This document shows, one piece after another, positions 16,923-27,213 of a stretch of 64,000 bases of DNA. The stretch's first letter is position 1; every line of letters starts with the position of its first letter. The notes under the pieces were generated by a model that was not told the DNA's origin, did not search any database, and saw only the letters and a list, made by a program, of their open reading frames with translations. Origin of the DNA: Streptomyces ortus (lineage in GTDB: Bacteria > Actinomycetota > Actinomycetes > Streptomycetales > Streptomycetaceae); NCBI RefSeq assembly GCF_026341275.1, contig NZ_JAIFZO010000001.1, forward strand, positions 139,910 to 203,909, in the 5' to 3' direction. The position numbers and the translations under genes were made by a program.

Positions 16923-17558
16923 GTGTTGACCATCCGAAACATCGCCCTCGTCACCGTCGCCCCACTGGTACTGGCTGCGGCGGGCATCGCGCATCCGCAC
17001 GGGCTGTCCAGATCGACGGCCTCGGACTGGGTGCAGTTGCACATCGCGCTGCTGCCGGTCTTTCCGCTGCTCACGGTCGGTCTTCTGGTCCGTCTGTGGC
17101 ATCGGCCCCGATTCGACCTTGCCGGGTTCGCCACCGTGGTGGCCTGGGCGGGCGCCTTCGTCTACGCGGCCTTCTACACCGGTCTCGACGCCGTCGCCGG
17201 TATAGCGGCAGGGACCGCTGTCGAGCACACCGGCGCAACAGCCAGCCTCGGACCGGTCAAGCGCCCGCTCTACGACACGGGTGAGGCGCTGGGGCAGGTC
17301 GGTGCATACGCGCTCATCGGCGCCATCGCGGCCACCGCGGTCGTGCTGCTCCCGAAGCACGGCGCCCGAATCCTTCCCGGCACGGTGGTGCTCCTCGCAG
17401 CCGGCTGGTCCTTCGTCGACAGCCACATCTTCTGGCCACGCGGCGTATGGACGATGCTCGGCTTCGCCGTGGGGTTCGCGCTGCTCGCCTGGGGGGCCGC
17501 GGGGGAGCGAAGCCACCGAAGCCGGCGGCAGGCTCCCCCGCCGTCCGGTGGCCGCTGA
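16923..17558 (+). CDS. Small integral membrane protein, unknown function
   Basis: A 211-residue protein with about five predicted membrane segments: VTVAPLVLAAAGIAHP, LHIALLPVFPLLTVGLLVRLW, FATVVAWAGAFVYAAFYTGL, YALIGAIAATAVVLL and TMLGFAVGFALLAWGA. A conserved-looking motif sits in SFVDSHIFWPRGVWTM. The C-terminus is a short Arg/Pro tail. No domain family was recognised. GTG 16923 is preferred because the first membrane segment follows directly, but no strong RBS is visible there or at the alternative ATG 16815. Confidence 0.65.
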   Translation: MLTIRNIALVTVAPLVLAAAGIAHPHGLSRSTASDWVQLHIALLPVFPLLTVGLLVRLWHRPRFDLAGFATVVAWAGAFVYAAFYTGLDAVAGIAAGTAVEHTGATASLGPVKRPLYDTGEALGQVGAYALIGAIAATAVVLLPKHGARILPGTVVLLAAGWSFVDSHIFWPRGVWTMLGFAVGFALLAWGAAGERSHRSRRQAPPPSGGR

Positions 17559-17931
17559 CGAGGCGGGCGGGCGGGTGACAGGTCGGCCTTGCCCGCCGAA
17601 CGGCTGCCGCATGCTGCGCACCAGATCGGTGCCGGGTTCGGCAGCCGCCCGGCGCCGACACTACGATCGCGCGACCAGTGAATATCGTCACCGCCGACGG
17701 CGACAGCCCTATCGACGGTTCGGCGCTGCGTACGGGTATCGACGGATCGCAGCGCTCGTCGGCGGGCGGCTCGTGGGTTGTGTCCTTCGGAGCTCTTTGG
17801 TCCGCGAATGGTCCGGCGGGAACCTCCTTGGATGCCAGGCGGTAGCTTTAAGATTTCAATCGATTACGGTGGATACCTTTTACGGCGGCTGTCTGGAGGG
17901 CAACGATGCCCCAGGCACCCGACTTCAGGCT
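17559..17931. other. Convergent intergenic region, 373 bp, with an AT-rich patch
   Basis: No gene recognised between the membrane protein (ending 17558) and the aldehyde dehydrogenase (ending 17932 on the other strand). A notably AT-rich stretch at about 17846-17883 (ctttaagatttcaatcgatt) stands out from the surrounding DNA of roughly 70% GC. Confidence 0.5.
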
Positions 17932-19455
17932 CTAGAAGAAGCCAAGCTTCTGAGGGCTGTAAGAACAAAGAATGTTCTTCGTCTGCTGGTAGTGCTCCAG
18001 CATCATCTTGTGGTTCTCACGGCCGATGCCCGACTGCTTGTAGCCGCCGAACGCCGCGTGGGCCGGGTACGCGTGGTAGCAGTTCGTCCACACCCGTCCC
18101 GCCTGGATCGCACGCCCCGCGCGATACGCCGTGTTCATGTCCCGCGTCCACACCCCGGCGCCGAGCCCGTACAGCGTGTCGTTGGCGATCTTGATGGCGT
18201 CGTCGAAGTCCGCGAACGATGTGACGGACACGACCGGCCCGAAGATCTCCTCCTGGAAGACCCGCATCCTGTTGTCGCCCTGGAAGATCGTCGGCTGTAC
18301 GTAGTACCCACCCGCCAACTCCCCGTCGTACTCGATACGGTGGCCGCCCGTAAGCACCTTGGCGCCCTCCTGCTGGCCGATGTCCAAGTAGGAGAGGATC
18401 TTCTCCAACTGGTCGTTGGAGGCCTGAGCACCGATCATCGTCTCGGTGTCGAGCGGATGACCGGGCTTGATCAGCTCGGTACGGGCGACCGCCGCGTCGA
18501 GGAACTCGTCGTAGTGGCCCTGCTGGACGAGCGCCCGGGACGGACAGGTGCACACCTCGCCCTGGTTCAGCGCGAACATCGTGAAACCTTCGAGCGCCTT
18601 GTCCCGGAAGTCGTCGTCCCGCGCCCACACGTCGTCGAAGAAGATGTTCGGCGACTTGCCGCCCAGTTCGAGCGTGACCGGTTTGATGTTCTCCGAGGCG
18701 TACTGCATGATCAGCCGCCCCGTCGTGGTCTCGCCGGTGAACGCGACCTTCGCCACCCGCGCACTGGACGCCAGCGGCTTGCCCGCCTCGACCCCGAAGC
18801 CGTTGACGATGTTCACGACACCCGGCGGCAGCAGGTCCGAGATCAGGCTCATCAAGTAGTGGATGGACGCCGGTGTCTGCTCGGCGGGCTTGAGCACGAC
18901 GGCGTTGCCGGCCGCGAGCGCCGGCGCCAGCTTCCACACGGCCATCAGAATGGGGAAGTTCCACGGGATGATCTGGGCCACCACGCCCAACGGCTCGTGG
19001 AAGTGGTACGCCACCGTGTCGTCGTCTATCTCGCTGAGCGAGCCCTCCTGCGCACGGACCGCCCCCGCGAAGTAGCGGAAGTGGTCGATGGCGAGAGGGA
19101 TGTCGGCGGCCAGGGTCTCCCGGACCGGCTTGCCGTTCTCCCAGCTCTCGGCGACCGCGAGCTTCTCCAGGTTCGCCTCCATCCGCTCGGCCACCTTGAG
19201 GAGGATGTCGGCCCTAGCGGTCACCGACATGCGGCCCCAGGCGGGCGCCGCGGCGTGCGCCGCGTCCAGGGCCCGCTCCACGTCCTCGGCCGTGCCCCGC
19301 GCGATCTCGGTGAACGGCTGCCCGTTCACCGGACTTGGATTCTCGAAGTACTGCCCACGAGCGGGCTCCACGTACTCGCCGCCGATGAAGTGGTCGTACC
19401 GCGACTGGTAGGAGACGATCGCGCCTTCGGTGCCGGGCGCTGCGTAACGGGTCAT
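17932..19455 (-). CDS. NAD-dependent aldehyde dehydrogenase, ExaC/acetaldehyde type
   Basis: A 507-residue aldehyde dehydrogenase of the group that oxidises acetaldehyde and other short aldehydes. Motifs: [33 protein letters not shown], the Rossmann [11 protein letters not shown], the general base in LELGGKSPN, and the catalytic Cys in [13 protein letters not shown]. The C-terminal [23 protein letters not shown] and terminal PQKLGFF are typical of this subgroup. The adjacent GAF-domain regulator gene upstream on the same strand resembles the activators that control this dehydrogenase in other bacteria, so expression is probably aldehyde- or alcohol-responsive. Confidence 0.93.
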   Translation of the reverse strand: MTRYAAPGTEGAIVSYQSRYDHFIGGEYVEPARGQYFENPSPVNGQPFTEIARGTAEDVERALDAAHAAAPAWGRMSVTARADILLKVAERMEANLEKLAVAESWENGKPVRETLAADIPLAIDHFRYFAGAVRAQEGSLSEIDDDTVAYHFHEPLGVVAQIIPWNFPILMAVWKLAPALAAGNAVVLKPAEQTPASIHYLMSLISDLLPPGVVNIVNGFGVEAGKPLASSARVAKVAFTGETTTGRLIMQYASENIKPVTLELGGKSPNIFFDDVWARDDDFRDKALEGFTMFALNQGEVCTCPSRALVQQGHYDEFLDAAVARTELIKPGHPLDTETMIGAQASNDQLEKILSYLDIGQQEGAKVLTGGHRIEYDGELAGGYYVQPTIFQGDNRMRVFQEEIFGPVVSVTSFADFDDAIKIANDTLYGLGAGVWTRDMNTAYRAGRAIQAGRVWTNCYHAYPAHAAFGGYKQSGIGRENHKMMLEHYQQTKNILCSYSPQKLGFF

Positions 19456-19587
19456 GTGCTCTGCCTCCCGAGGAAGGGCCGCCCACCGTTGGACAGCTCT
19501 CGCGGCGAGCGTAGGGACGGAGAGGTTGCAGATACGTTGCGTGGCGGACCGCGTGGTGGAACGCGCGGGCGGATCCGGTCGCGCTCG

Positions 19588-20898
19588 TCAGTGCCGTGCC
19601 CGCCACGGGTACGCCGACTGCTCTGCCTCCAGATCTGCCAGGCGCGCCCGCACCGGAGCCGTCGGGCGGACGGCGGCCAGGGCCCTCCACACGTCGAGGT
19701 CGTCCTCACCCCACGACGCCTGGGCCCAGCACGCCAGCAGGTCGGGGTCGCCACCGGATATGAGGGCCGCACGCAGTCCGTCCGCGAGCCGTCGGCGCAG
19801 CCGCACCACCGCCGGGGCCTGTGAACCGGGCAGCAACGGACCGGCGTACGCCGCCACAGCCGCCGTGATCGCGCCGGCGGCGAGTCTGCGCTCCACGACC
19901 GAGACATCGGACTCGACCGGAACCGCGAGCCGGTAGGGCCGTGAACCTAGGACCCCGCTCCCGAGCAGCCGTCGCAGACGGGCCAGTTCCGCACGCAGCG
20001 TCACCGGTGTCACCGACTCGTCCTCGTACAGCGAGCACAGCAGTTCGTCGCCGGTCAGACCGTCCGGATGCCGCGACAGGAGCACCAGGAGCTCGCTGTG
20101 TCGGCGGCTCAGGCGCAGTTTTCGGCCGCCCGCCACGAGGAGGGCCTCGTCCCGGCCCAGAGCGGTCAACTGCAGCGCGTCGGTGGCGGCCGGTATCGGG
20201 GTGAGCAGCGCCAGCTGGGACTCGGCGGCGCGCGCCACGGCCTGCACGAACCCCAGGCTGTGCGGGTGCGCCAGTCCGTCCCTGCCGGTGATGTCGACGG
20301 CACCGAGCAGCCGTCCGGTGCGCGGATCGTGTACCGGGGCCGCCGCGCACGTCCACGGCTGGACGCGCCGGATGAAGTGCTCGGCCGCGAACACCTGCAC
20401 CGGCCGGTCGAGCGCGACCGCCGTACCCGGTGCGTTCGTTCCCATGGAGGACTCCGCCCACCGTGCCCCCGGCACGAAGTTCATCCCGTCCGCCTTCTGC
20501 CGGGTGGCGGGATGGCCCTCCACCCACAGGAGTCTGCCCTGCGCGTCGCAGACCGCGAGGAGGTGCTCGCCGTCCGACGCGAACGTACCCATGAGTTCAC
20601 GGAACAGCGGCATCACCGGGGCCAGCGGGTGCTCCGCCCGGTACGACCCGAGGTCCGCGTCGGTGAGCTCCACCCGCGCCGAACCGTCCGGTCCGACCCC
20701 GGCCCGCGCCGAACGCCGCCAGGAGTCGGCGACCACGGACCGCACCGGTCGCGAGACCGTACCCGCCTCGGTGAACGTCTCGTGGGCGCGGCGCAGCACG
20801 CGAACCCGCTCGACAGGGTCGGCGCCCGGATTCAGGGCCACCCATGGATCGGTCAACCCGGCCTCCCGTAGAGCGATGGGACTGGACGTGGCGAGCAC
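19588..20898 (-). CDS. GAF-domain transcriptional regulator of the aldehyde dehydrogenase
   Basis: A 436-residue regulator. The N-terminal part resembles AcoR-type activators: VVADSWRRSARAGVGP, LLAVCDAQGRLLWVEGH, then a GAF-like ligand domain with the typical FVPGARWAESSMGTNAPGTA and QPWTCAAAPVHDPRTG (residues about 85-225). Instead of a sigma-54 ATPase module it carries a C-terminal helix-turn-helix region (LRLSRRHSELLVLLSRHPDGLTGDELL, SVTPVTLRAELARLRRLLG), as in actinobacterial relatives. It lies 132 bp upstream of the aldehyde dehydrogenase on the same strand and probably activates it. Confidence 0.82.
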   Translation of the reverse strand: MLATSSPIALREAGLTDPWVALNPGADPVERVRVLRRAHETFTEAGTVSRPVRSVVADSWRRSARAGVGPDGSARVELTDADLGSYRAEHPLAPVMPLFRELMGTFASDGEHLLAVCDAQGRLLWVEGHPATRQKADGMNFVPGARWAESSMGTNAPGTAVALDRPVQVFAAEHFIRRVQPWTCAAAPVHDPRTGRLLGAVDITGRDGLAHPHSLGFVQAVARAAESQLALLTPIPAATDALQLTALGRDEALLVAGGRKLRLSRRHSELLVLLSRHPDGLTGDELLCSLYEDESVTPVTLRAELARLRRLLGSGVLGSRPYRLAVPVESDVSVVERRLAAGAITAAVAAYAGPLLPGSQAPAVVRLRRRLADGLRAALISGGDPDLLACWAQASWGEDDLDVWRALAAVRPTAPVRARLADLEAEQSAYPWRARH

Positions 20899-21009
20899 TG
20901 GACGTCACGAGGATTGAACGTGACGAGGACTGGATGTGATGCGGCTTGGGACATCGTCACTCGGGTGGCGGATGCGGACAAGCGTCCGTGACGCCTGCTC
21001 CTCGTTCGG

Positions 21010-21621
21010 TCAGGCGAAGTTGACGAGTCTGATGTAGCGCGTCCAGTCCCAGTTCGGACCCGGGTCGGTGTGATCGCTGCCCGGCACTTCGTAGTGGGCG
21101 AGGATGTGTGAGCGGTCCTTGGGGATCGCGTACTTGGCGCAGATCGCCGCGGTGAGTTTCGCCGACTCCTCGTACAGGGCGTTCGTGAAGTACGACGGTT
21201 TGTCCACCCATCCTTCGTGCTCGATTCCGATGCTGCGGGTGTTGTAGTCCCAGTTCCCCGCGTGCCAGGCGATGTCGCGCTCACGCACCATCTGGGCGAT
21301 GTGGCCGTCGGCGGACCTGACGACGTAGTGCGCGGACACCTGCTTTTTCGGGTTCTGGAAGATGGCCAGGGTGTCCGGGTACGTCGCCTGGGTCACGTGG
21401 ATGATGACGAAGTCGACGGGGTGGCTCGCCGGACGGTCGGCCACCGTGTAGTTGGACGTGCTCGCGGGGGACCACTCGGACTGGGGGTAGTCGAGCCCCC
21501 GGGGTGCGGCGCCCGCCCGCATGGTGGGGAGCAGCGCGGTGGAGAGCGTGGCGAGGGCCGCACTCTGGAGCAGGCGCCGCCGGCTGGGCAGGGTGGTTGG
21601 CAGATACTTGGGTCGGTCCAC
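21010..21621 (-). CDS. Secreted N-acetylmuramoyl-L-alanine amidase (Amidase_2)
   Basis: A 203-residue peptidoglycan amidase. The N-terminus carries a twin-arginine signal (PSRRRLLQSAALATLSTALLP), so the folded enzyme should be exported by Tat. The zinc-amidase domain (about 60-203) shows DFVIIHVTQATY, VSAHYVVRSADGHIAQMVRE, AWHAGNWDYNTRSIGIEHEG and ILAHYEVPGSDHTDPGPNWDW, giving the expected His/His/zinc ligands and Glu. It cleaves the bond between muramic acid and the stem peptide. GTG 21621 is chosen over 21669 because agaggaat lies just upstream and the Tat motif follows. Confidence 0.9.
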   Translation of the reverse strand: MDRPKYLPTTLPSRRRLLQSAALATLSTALLPTMRAGAAPRGLDYPQSEWSPASTSNYTVADRPASHPVDFVIIHVTQATYPDTLAIFQNPKKQVSAHYVVRSADGHIAQMVRERDIAWHAGNWDYNTRSIGIEHEGWVDKPSYFTNALYEESAKLTAAICAKYAIPKDRSHILAHYEVPGSDHTDPGPNWDWTRYIRLVNFA

Positions 21622-22039
21622 AGGATTCCTCTCGGAGGGACTACGTGCTCGGTGGGGCGGGAGACGCATGGCCCTCGGGCGCGGGACACGCCCGAGCCTC
21701 GGGACGGCGGTCGGAACGGACGGCGGATGCGGTTCGGAGCGTGGGGACAGGGCTCAACGAGTACGGGCCGCGCCGGTTTCGTGCACGAACTCGTGGTCGC
21801 CCGGGTCCTCACGTGAAACACGGTACGGGCCTTGCCGGTTGGAGAGGAGAGGCCCGCCCAGGTCAGTGGACAGCGCTGTGACTGTGGACAACTCGACCAC
21901 CCGAAAGGGTGTTTCCAGACGCCCGCCGCTGCCCATGCGGCCTCCGCACATGCGCCCTCCGCCCGTCCCCACCCAGGCGTATCCCCACCCAGGCGTTCCC
22001 CACCCAGGCGTTCCCTGCCCGGGCGTCCCCGCCCGGACG
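21622..22039. other. Intergenic region, 418 bp, between amidase and ROK regulator
   Basis: Contains the amidase promoter side, a single DnaA-box-like TGTGGACAA at 21883-21891, and a 15-bp tandem repeat at its right edge. No gene is supported; open frames across it are repeat-driven. Confidence 0.5.
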
Positions 22040-22040
22040 T
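21966..22040. repeat. 15-bp tandem repeat, 5 copies
   Basis: Unit TCCCCACCCAGGCGT at 21966, 21982 and 21997 is identical (one extra A after the first copy). Degenerate units follow at 22012 (TCCCTGCCCGGGCGT) and 22027. It abuts the 3' end of the ROK regulator gene (22040). Confidence 0.9.
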
Positions 22041-23254
22041 CAGGCCGACGCCCCGCCCCCCACCGCCGCCGGATCGTCCAGCACGGCCCGCACGACGGAA
22101 TGCGCGGCGCCCAACAGCGGGCCTTCCGGGCCAAGCCGGGAGACCGAGACCGAGCAGGCGGGCCCCGCCGTCCTGCGGGCCAGTTCCCGCTCCAGCGAGG
22201 GCAGCAGCCAGGGCGCCAGACCGGACAGAGCCCCGCCCAGCACGACGGCCTGCGGGTCCAGCAGATTGACCGCGCCGGTCAGCGCGATGCCCAGCGCCGT
22301 ACCGGCGTCGCGCAAAGCACGCCGGACGTTCTTGTCGCCCCCCGCGGCGTGCTCGGCCAGCAGTCCGACCCGGTCCTCGCTCTGTTCCAGGCCCGCCGCG
22401 CGCAGCACGGCCTCCTCGCCGGCGTACTGCTCAAGACAGCCGCGCCCGCCGCAGGCGCACGCGGGCCCTTCGGGCCGTACCGGCACATGCCCCAACTCGC
22501 CCGCGAAACCACGCGTCCCGCGCAGCAGCCGCCCGTCCACGACCACCGCACCGCCGATACCGATCTCCGCGGAGACGTGCAGGAAGTCGCGCGGTGCGTC
22601 CTCGTTGAGCCAGAGTTCGGCCAGTCCGCCGAAGTTCGCCTCGTTGTCGACGGTCAGCGGCAGTACGTCCGGCAGCAGGGGAGTGAGGTCCGTGTCGAGC
22701 CAGCCGAGGTTCGGGGCGCGCACCACGGTTCGTGCGTCACGCGCCACCAGACCGGGCACGGCGACGGCCAGCCCCGCGGGCCACAACTCCTCCTGCTCCG
22801 CCTCCGCGACGATCCGGCGTACCAGCGCGGTGAGTTCACCGAGGACGGGTTCGGGCGCACGGCCGCGGTTGGTGCCGTGCCGCACGACCCGCGCGCGCAC
22901 CTTGCCGCGCAGGTCGACCGCGCACACTGCGAGGTGGTCGACGCCGATCTCCGCGCCGATCCCCGCCGGGCCGCTTCCGCTGAGGGCCAGCGCCGAACCG
23001 GGCCGCCCCACCCGCCCCGGCCGCTCGGGACCCAGTTCGTCGAGGAGCCCGGCGCGGATCAGTTCGTCCACCAGGGTCGAGACGGCCGCCCGCGTCAGCC
23101 CGATGCGCGAGGCGACGGCGGCACGGGACAGCGGCCCCTCGGCGTTCACGGTGTGCAGCACCCGTGAGAGGTTGCGGCGGCGCATGCCCTGTTGCGTATC
23201 CGGCAGCCGTCGGCCGGGACTGCTCGGATGGGCCTCGTGGAGCGGTGCGGTCAT
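22040..23254 (-). CDS. ROK-family transcriptional regulator of the xylose locus (XylR-like)
   Basis: A 404-residue ROK regulator. The N-terminal winged helix (about 20-85) contains NLSRVLHTVNAEGPLSRAAVA and IGLTRAAVSTLVDELIRAGLL. The sugar-kinase-like domain has GAEIGVDHLAVCAVDLRG, VDNEANFGGLAELW and SAEIGIGGAVVVDGRLLRG. The ROK zinc motif is visible as GELGHVPV plus CACGGRGCLEQY. It binds a sugar or sugar phosphate and releases operators. The gene order ROK-xylB with divergent xylA points to xylose control. Confidence 0.9.
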   Translation of the reverse strand: MTAPLHEAHPSSPGRRLPDTQQGMRRRNLSRVLHTVNAEGPLSRAAVASRIGLTRAAVSTLVDELIRAGLLDELGPERPGRVGRPGSALALSGSGPAGIGAEIGVDHLAVCAVDLRGKVRARVVRHGTNRGRAPEPVLGELTALVRRIVAEAEQEELWPAGLAVAVPGLVARDARTVVRAPNLGWLDTDLTPLLPDVLPLTVDNEANFGGLAELWLNEDAPRDFLHVSAEIGIGGAVVVDGRLLRGTRGFAGELGHVPVRPEGPACACGGRGCLEQYAGEEAVLRAAGLEQSEDRVGLLAEHAAGGDKNVRRALRDAGTALGIALTGAVNLLDPQAVVLGGALSGLAPWLLPSLERELARRTAGPACSVSVSRLGPEGPLLGAAHSVVRAVLDDPAAVGGGASA

Positions 23255-23358
23255 GTTCCTGAGTCGGTCCTCGTCCGGCCGGTCCCCTGAGGGCTGTCCT
23301 GTCGTGCCGGCACCCGGGAAGCCGGCGGCGACCGGCCCGGCTCCCCGGGGCGAGGCCG

Positions 23359-24804
23359 TCAGCGCTGATCGGCCTCCCGCTCCAGCAACGGGGCCGCGTC
23401 GGAGAGTACCCCGGCGATCCGCGCGAGCGCCGCCTCGTCGCGTTCTCCGGCCTCAAGGACCGGCCCGCGCGCGGTGTTCCAGCGCCGGGCCACCGCCGCC
23501 GGATCCTCACCGGTCAGCACTCCCGCGGCCTGCGCGGCGGCGCCGAGCGCGACCAGCTCCTTGGCCTCGGGGACTTGGACAGCACGCCCCGAAAGCCGCC
23601 GTACGGTCTGCTGCCACGCCTTGCCCCGGGCGCCTCCGCCGATGAGCAGGAGCGGCGCCGAACGGTCCGCGTCCTCGTCGAGCACCAGGTCCAGGGCGCC
23701 GAGCAGGGAGTGGACCGCACCGTCGTACGCGGCCTGGAGCAACTGCCCCGCTGTCGTGTCGTGCCGCAGTCCGTGCAGCAGGCCCGAGGCGTGCGGCAGG
23801 GCCGGGGTGCGTTCTCCGTCCAGGTAGGGGAGCAGCGTCACGCCCGTACCGGGCTCGACGGCCTCGCGGTCGATTCCGAGGAGAGCGGCGACGCGGTCCA
23901 CCGCCAGGGTGCAGTTGAGCGTGCAGGCCAGCGGCAGCCAGTCGCCTCGCGCGTCGGCGAAACCGGCCACGGTCCCGGTGGGATCGACGGGCCGCCGTGT
24001 CGACACCGCGTACACGGTGCCGGACGTGCCGAGGCTGAGTACCGCGGTGCCCGGGAGCAGCCCGAGGCCCAGAGCGGCGGCGGCGTTGTCACCGGTGCCG
24101 GGGGCGACCAGCGTGCCCTTCGAGAACGGCAGACCGGCACCGTCGCGGACGGTCCCGACGACCTCGCCGGGCCGGGCCACCCGGGGCAGCAGGGCGGGGT
24201 CGAGCCCTACACGGCCGAGGACCTCCTCGTCGTACGCCTCCGTACCGGACGCCCACCACCCCGTACCGGAGGCGTCGCCCCGGTCGGTCGTGCCGAGCCC
24301 GGTGAGGAGTTCGGTGAGGTAGTCGTGGGGCAGCCGCACGGCCTTGGTGGCACGGACGGACTCGGGCTCGTGCTCGGCGAGCCACGCCCATTTGGTGACG
24401 GTGATGGACGGACCCGGCACGCTGCCGGTGCGCTCGGCCCACGCCTTCGGCCCGCCCAGCTCCTCCACGAGGCGGGCGGCCTGCGGCGCCGACCGTACAT
24501 CGTTCCACAGGAGCGCGGGGCGCACCGGAGCGCCCTGGGCATCGAGAGTGACGAGCCCGTGCTGCTGACCGGCGACGGAGACCGCCGCGGCTTCACGGGC
24601 CGCGTCCCCGCACTGACGCAGCGCCTCGCGCAGCGCGTCCCACCACTGGAGCGGGTCGCTCTCACGGCCCGCTCCGGAGGACACGGTGTGCGGCGCCTGA
24701 CCGCTCGCCACCACCTCACCGGTGGCCACGTCCACCACCAGGGCCTTGGTGGATTGGGTGGACGTGTCCACGCCGACGACGAGCGGACCCTCGGCTGCTG
24801 ACAT
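23359..24804 (-). CDS. xylB: Xylulokinase
   Basis: A 481-residue FGGY-family sugar kinase that phosphorylates D-xylulose to xylulose 5-phosphate. N-terminal phosphate-binding VVGVDTSTQSTKALVVD, the xylulokinase-type SVAGQQHGLVTLD and LLWNDVRS, GTGDNAAAALGLGL, the FGGY-type LPYLDGERTP, and the C-terminal LLIGGGARGKAWQQ are all seen. Length is typical. ATG 24804 follows gggagag; a longer frame upstream is unsupported. It is divergent from xylA across 189 bp and 104 bp upstream of the ROK regulator on the same strand. Confidence 0.95.
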   Translation of the reverse strand: MSAAEGPLVVGVDTSTQSTKALVVDVATGEVVASGQAPHTVSSGAGRESDPLQWWDALREALRQCGDAAREAAAVSVAGQQHGLVTLDAQGAPVRPALLWNDVRSAPQAARLVEELGGPKAWAERTGSVPGPSITVTKWAWLAEHEPESVRATKAVRLPHDYLTELLTGLGTTDRGDASGTGWWASGTEAYDEEVLGRVGLDPALLPRVARPGEVVGTVRDGAGLPFSKGTLVAPGTGDNAAAALGLGLLPGTAVLSLGTSGTVYAVSTRRPVDPTGTVAGFADARGDWLPLACTLNCTLAVDRVAALLGIDREAVEPGTGVTLLPYLDGERTPALPHASGLLHGLRHDTTAGQLLQAAYDGAVHSLLGALDLVLDEDADRSAPLLLIGGGARGKAWQQTVRRLSGRAVQVPEAKELVALGAAAQAAGVLTGEDPAAVARRWNTARGPVLEAGERDEAALARIAGVLSDAAPLLEREADQR

Positions 24805-24903
24805 CGAGCTCTCCCTCTTCCGCGGCTCCGCGGGGTCTGACCTGGTGTTTTCAGGTTTCGTCCAGGGTGGCACAGCCCGGATTCCGCCCGCTGCCCCTCT
24901 TCC

Positions 24904-24918
24904 GGGACATCTTGTCCC
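24904..24918. promoter_or_regulatory. Inverted repeat GGGACA-N3-TGTCCC in the xylA-xylB divergent region
   Basis: Perfect 6-bp arms around a 3-nt centre, midway between the divergent starts of xylB (24804) and xylA (24994). It is positioned to be an operator for the ROK regulator encoded next to xylB. Confidence 0.45.
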
Positions 24919-24937
24919 TTCCCAGGGATGCCTCCGC

Positions 24938-24953
24938 ATACTAATTTGTTAAG
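24938..24953. promoter_or_regulatory. AT-rich box upstream of xylA, candidate ROK/XylR site or -10 region
   Basis: ATACTAATTTGTTAAG is the only AT-rich island in the divergent region and resembles the T-rich half sites reported for XylR-type ROK operators (TTTGTTT/TTAGTTT). It lies about 40 bp before the xylA start, whose RBS aaggag is at 24981-24986. Confidence 0.4.
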
Positions 24954-24969
24954 CGCCATGACGAAATAG

Positions 24970-26160
<1,191 letters not shown>

Positions 26161-26337
26161 TCGTGCACGGTCGAAGGCACGGCTCACCGCGCTGCTGACA
26201 GCGCGGAGGTCACCGAAAGACCTCTGCGCGGAAGCGTCCGGAATCATGCGGTCCACGCCATGGGTCCGCACCGAGTTCCGGAAGCAAGTTCCGCGCAGGG
26301 GTCGCTTCGTGACCGGTTCGAGGCGACTCTTGACGGT

Positions 26338-27168
26338 ATGGCCACGCCGCCCTTACCGCCCGAGCCTCCTCGGCCGCCGGACAACACGCCGCCCTACGGT
26401 GGTGGCGGGTACGGTCCCCCACCCGAAGGCTTCGGTCCTCCTCCTGACGGATACGGTCCACCACCAGGAGGCGGCGAGCCGCCGTGGAACGGCGGGGGAG
26501 GGGGAGGTTGGCAGCCGCCGCCACCGTCATCGCCACCACCAGGACCGCCGGGCGGCCCCGGCGGACGCCGCAGGACGCTCCTGATCCTGCTGGCCGTCAT
26601 CCTCGGGATCGGCGCGGTGTCCGCGGTCGCCCTGGTCGTCACCAGTGGCGACGGCTCGTCGGACAAGAAGTCCCCGACGGAGAGCAGTTCCACCAAGGGA
26701 CGGCTGCCGTCGCCCTCACTGAGCATTCCGTCGCAGCTCCCCAGCGAACTGCCCTCCTCGCTGCCCTCCGAGCTGCCCAGCGGCGTGGAGTCGCTTCTCC
26801 CGTCCCTCGCGAGCGACGAAGTGCCGTACTACATGCTGCGGACCGGCGACTGTTTCGACATCGACGGGAGTCGGCCGGGCCAGGCGGTGAAGCGCCGGTG
26901 CGACCGGAGGCACGACGCCGAGGTCGTGACGGTGACCGAACTGGAGGGCGCGTACACGACCGATGCCGCCCTCAAGAAGGCGGCAGCAGGCCTCTGCCGG
27001 GATCCCCTGGACAGCAAGGCCGCCAAGCAACCCGCCGGCACGGTCCGCGGCACGCTGGTCCAGTACCCGGACCCCGCGGGATTCAAGATCGGCATCGACA
27101 ACATCGCGTGCAGTCTGGCCGCCGACACCACCGACGGAAAACGCAAGCTCACCAAGCCACTGAGGTGA
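26338..27168 (+). CDS. Proline-rich membrane protein with septum-formation-like extracellular domain
   Basis: A 276-residue protein. Residues 1-75 are Pro/Gly repeats (GYGPPPEGFGPPPDGYGPPP, a Gly6 run, polyproline). One membrane anchor follows (RRTLLILLAVILGIGAVSAV, about 77-100). A Ser/Pro/Leu stalk with repeats of the type LPSELPS spans about 120-155. The outer domain (about 160-276) starts YYMLRTGDCFDI and contains VKRRCDRRHDAEVV, resembling the septum-formation/DUF4190-linked domain with paired Cys. Probable topology is N-in, C-out. Function is unproven. ATG 26338 is preferred because the Pro-rich leader starts here; no strong RBS. Confidence 0.7.
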   Translation: MATPPLPPEPPRPPDNTPPYGGGGYGPPPEGFGPPPDGYGPPPGGGEPPWNGGGGGGWQPPPPSSPPPGPPGGPGGRRRTLLILLAVILGIGAVSAVALVVTSGDGSSDKKSPTESSSTKGRLPSPSLSIPSQLPSELPSSLPSELPSGVESLLPSLASDEVPYYMLRTGDCFDIDGSRPGQAVKRRCDRRHDAEVVTVTELEGAYTTDAALKKAAAGLCRDPLDSKAAKQPAGTVRGTLVQYPDPAGFKIGIDNIACSLAADTTDGKRKLTKPLR

Positions 27169-27213
27169 GCCACGCGCGCGTGGAGGGCGAAAGCGGCGGG
27201 CGGAGCCGTCCGC

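Noticed and set aside
17281..19824. Plus-strand open frame of 847 codons over the aldehyde dehydrogenase
   Set aside because: Entirely antisense to a textbook aldehyde dehydrogenase; composition is Arg/Val/Asp shadow sequence with no family match.
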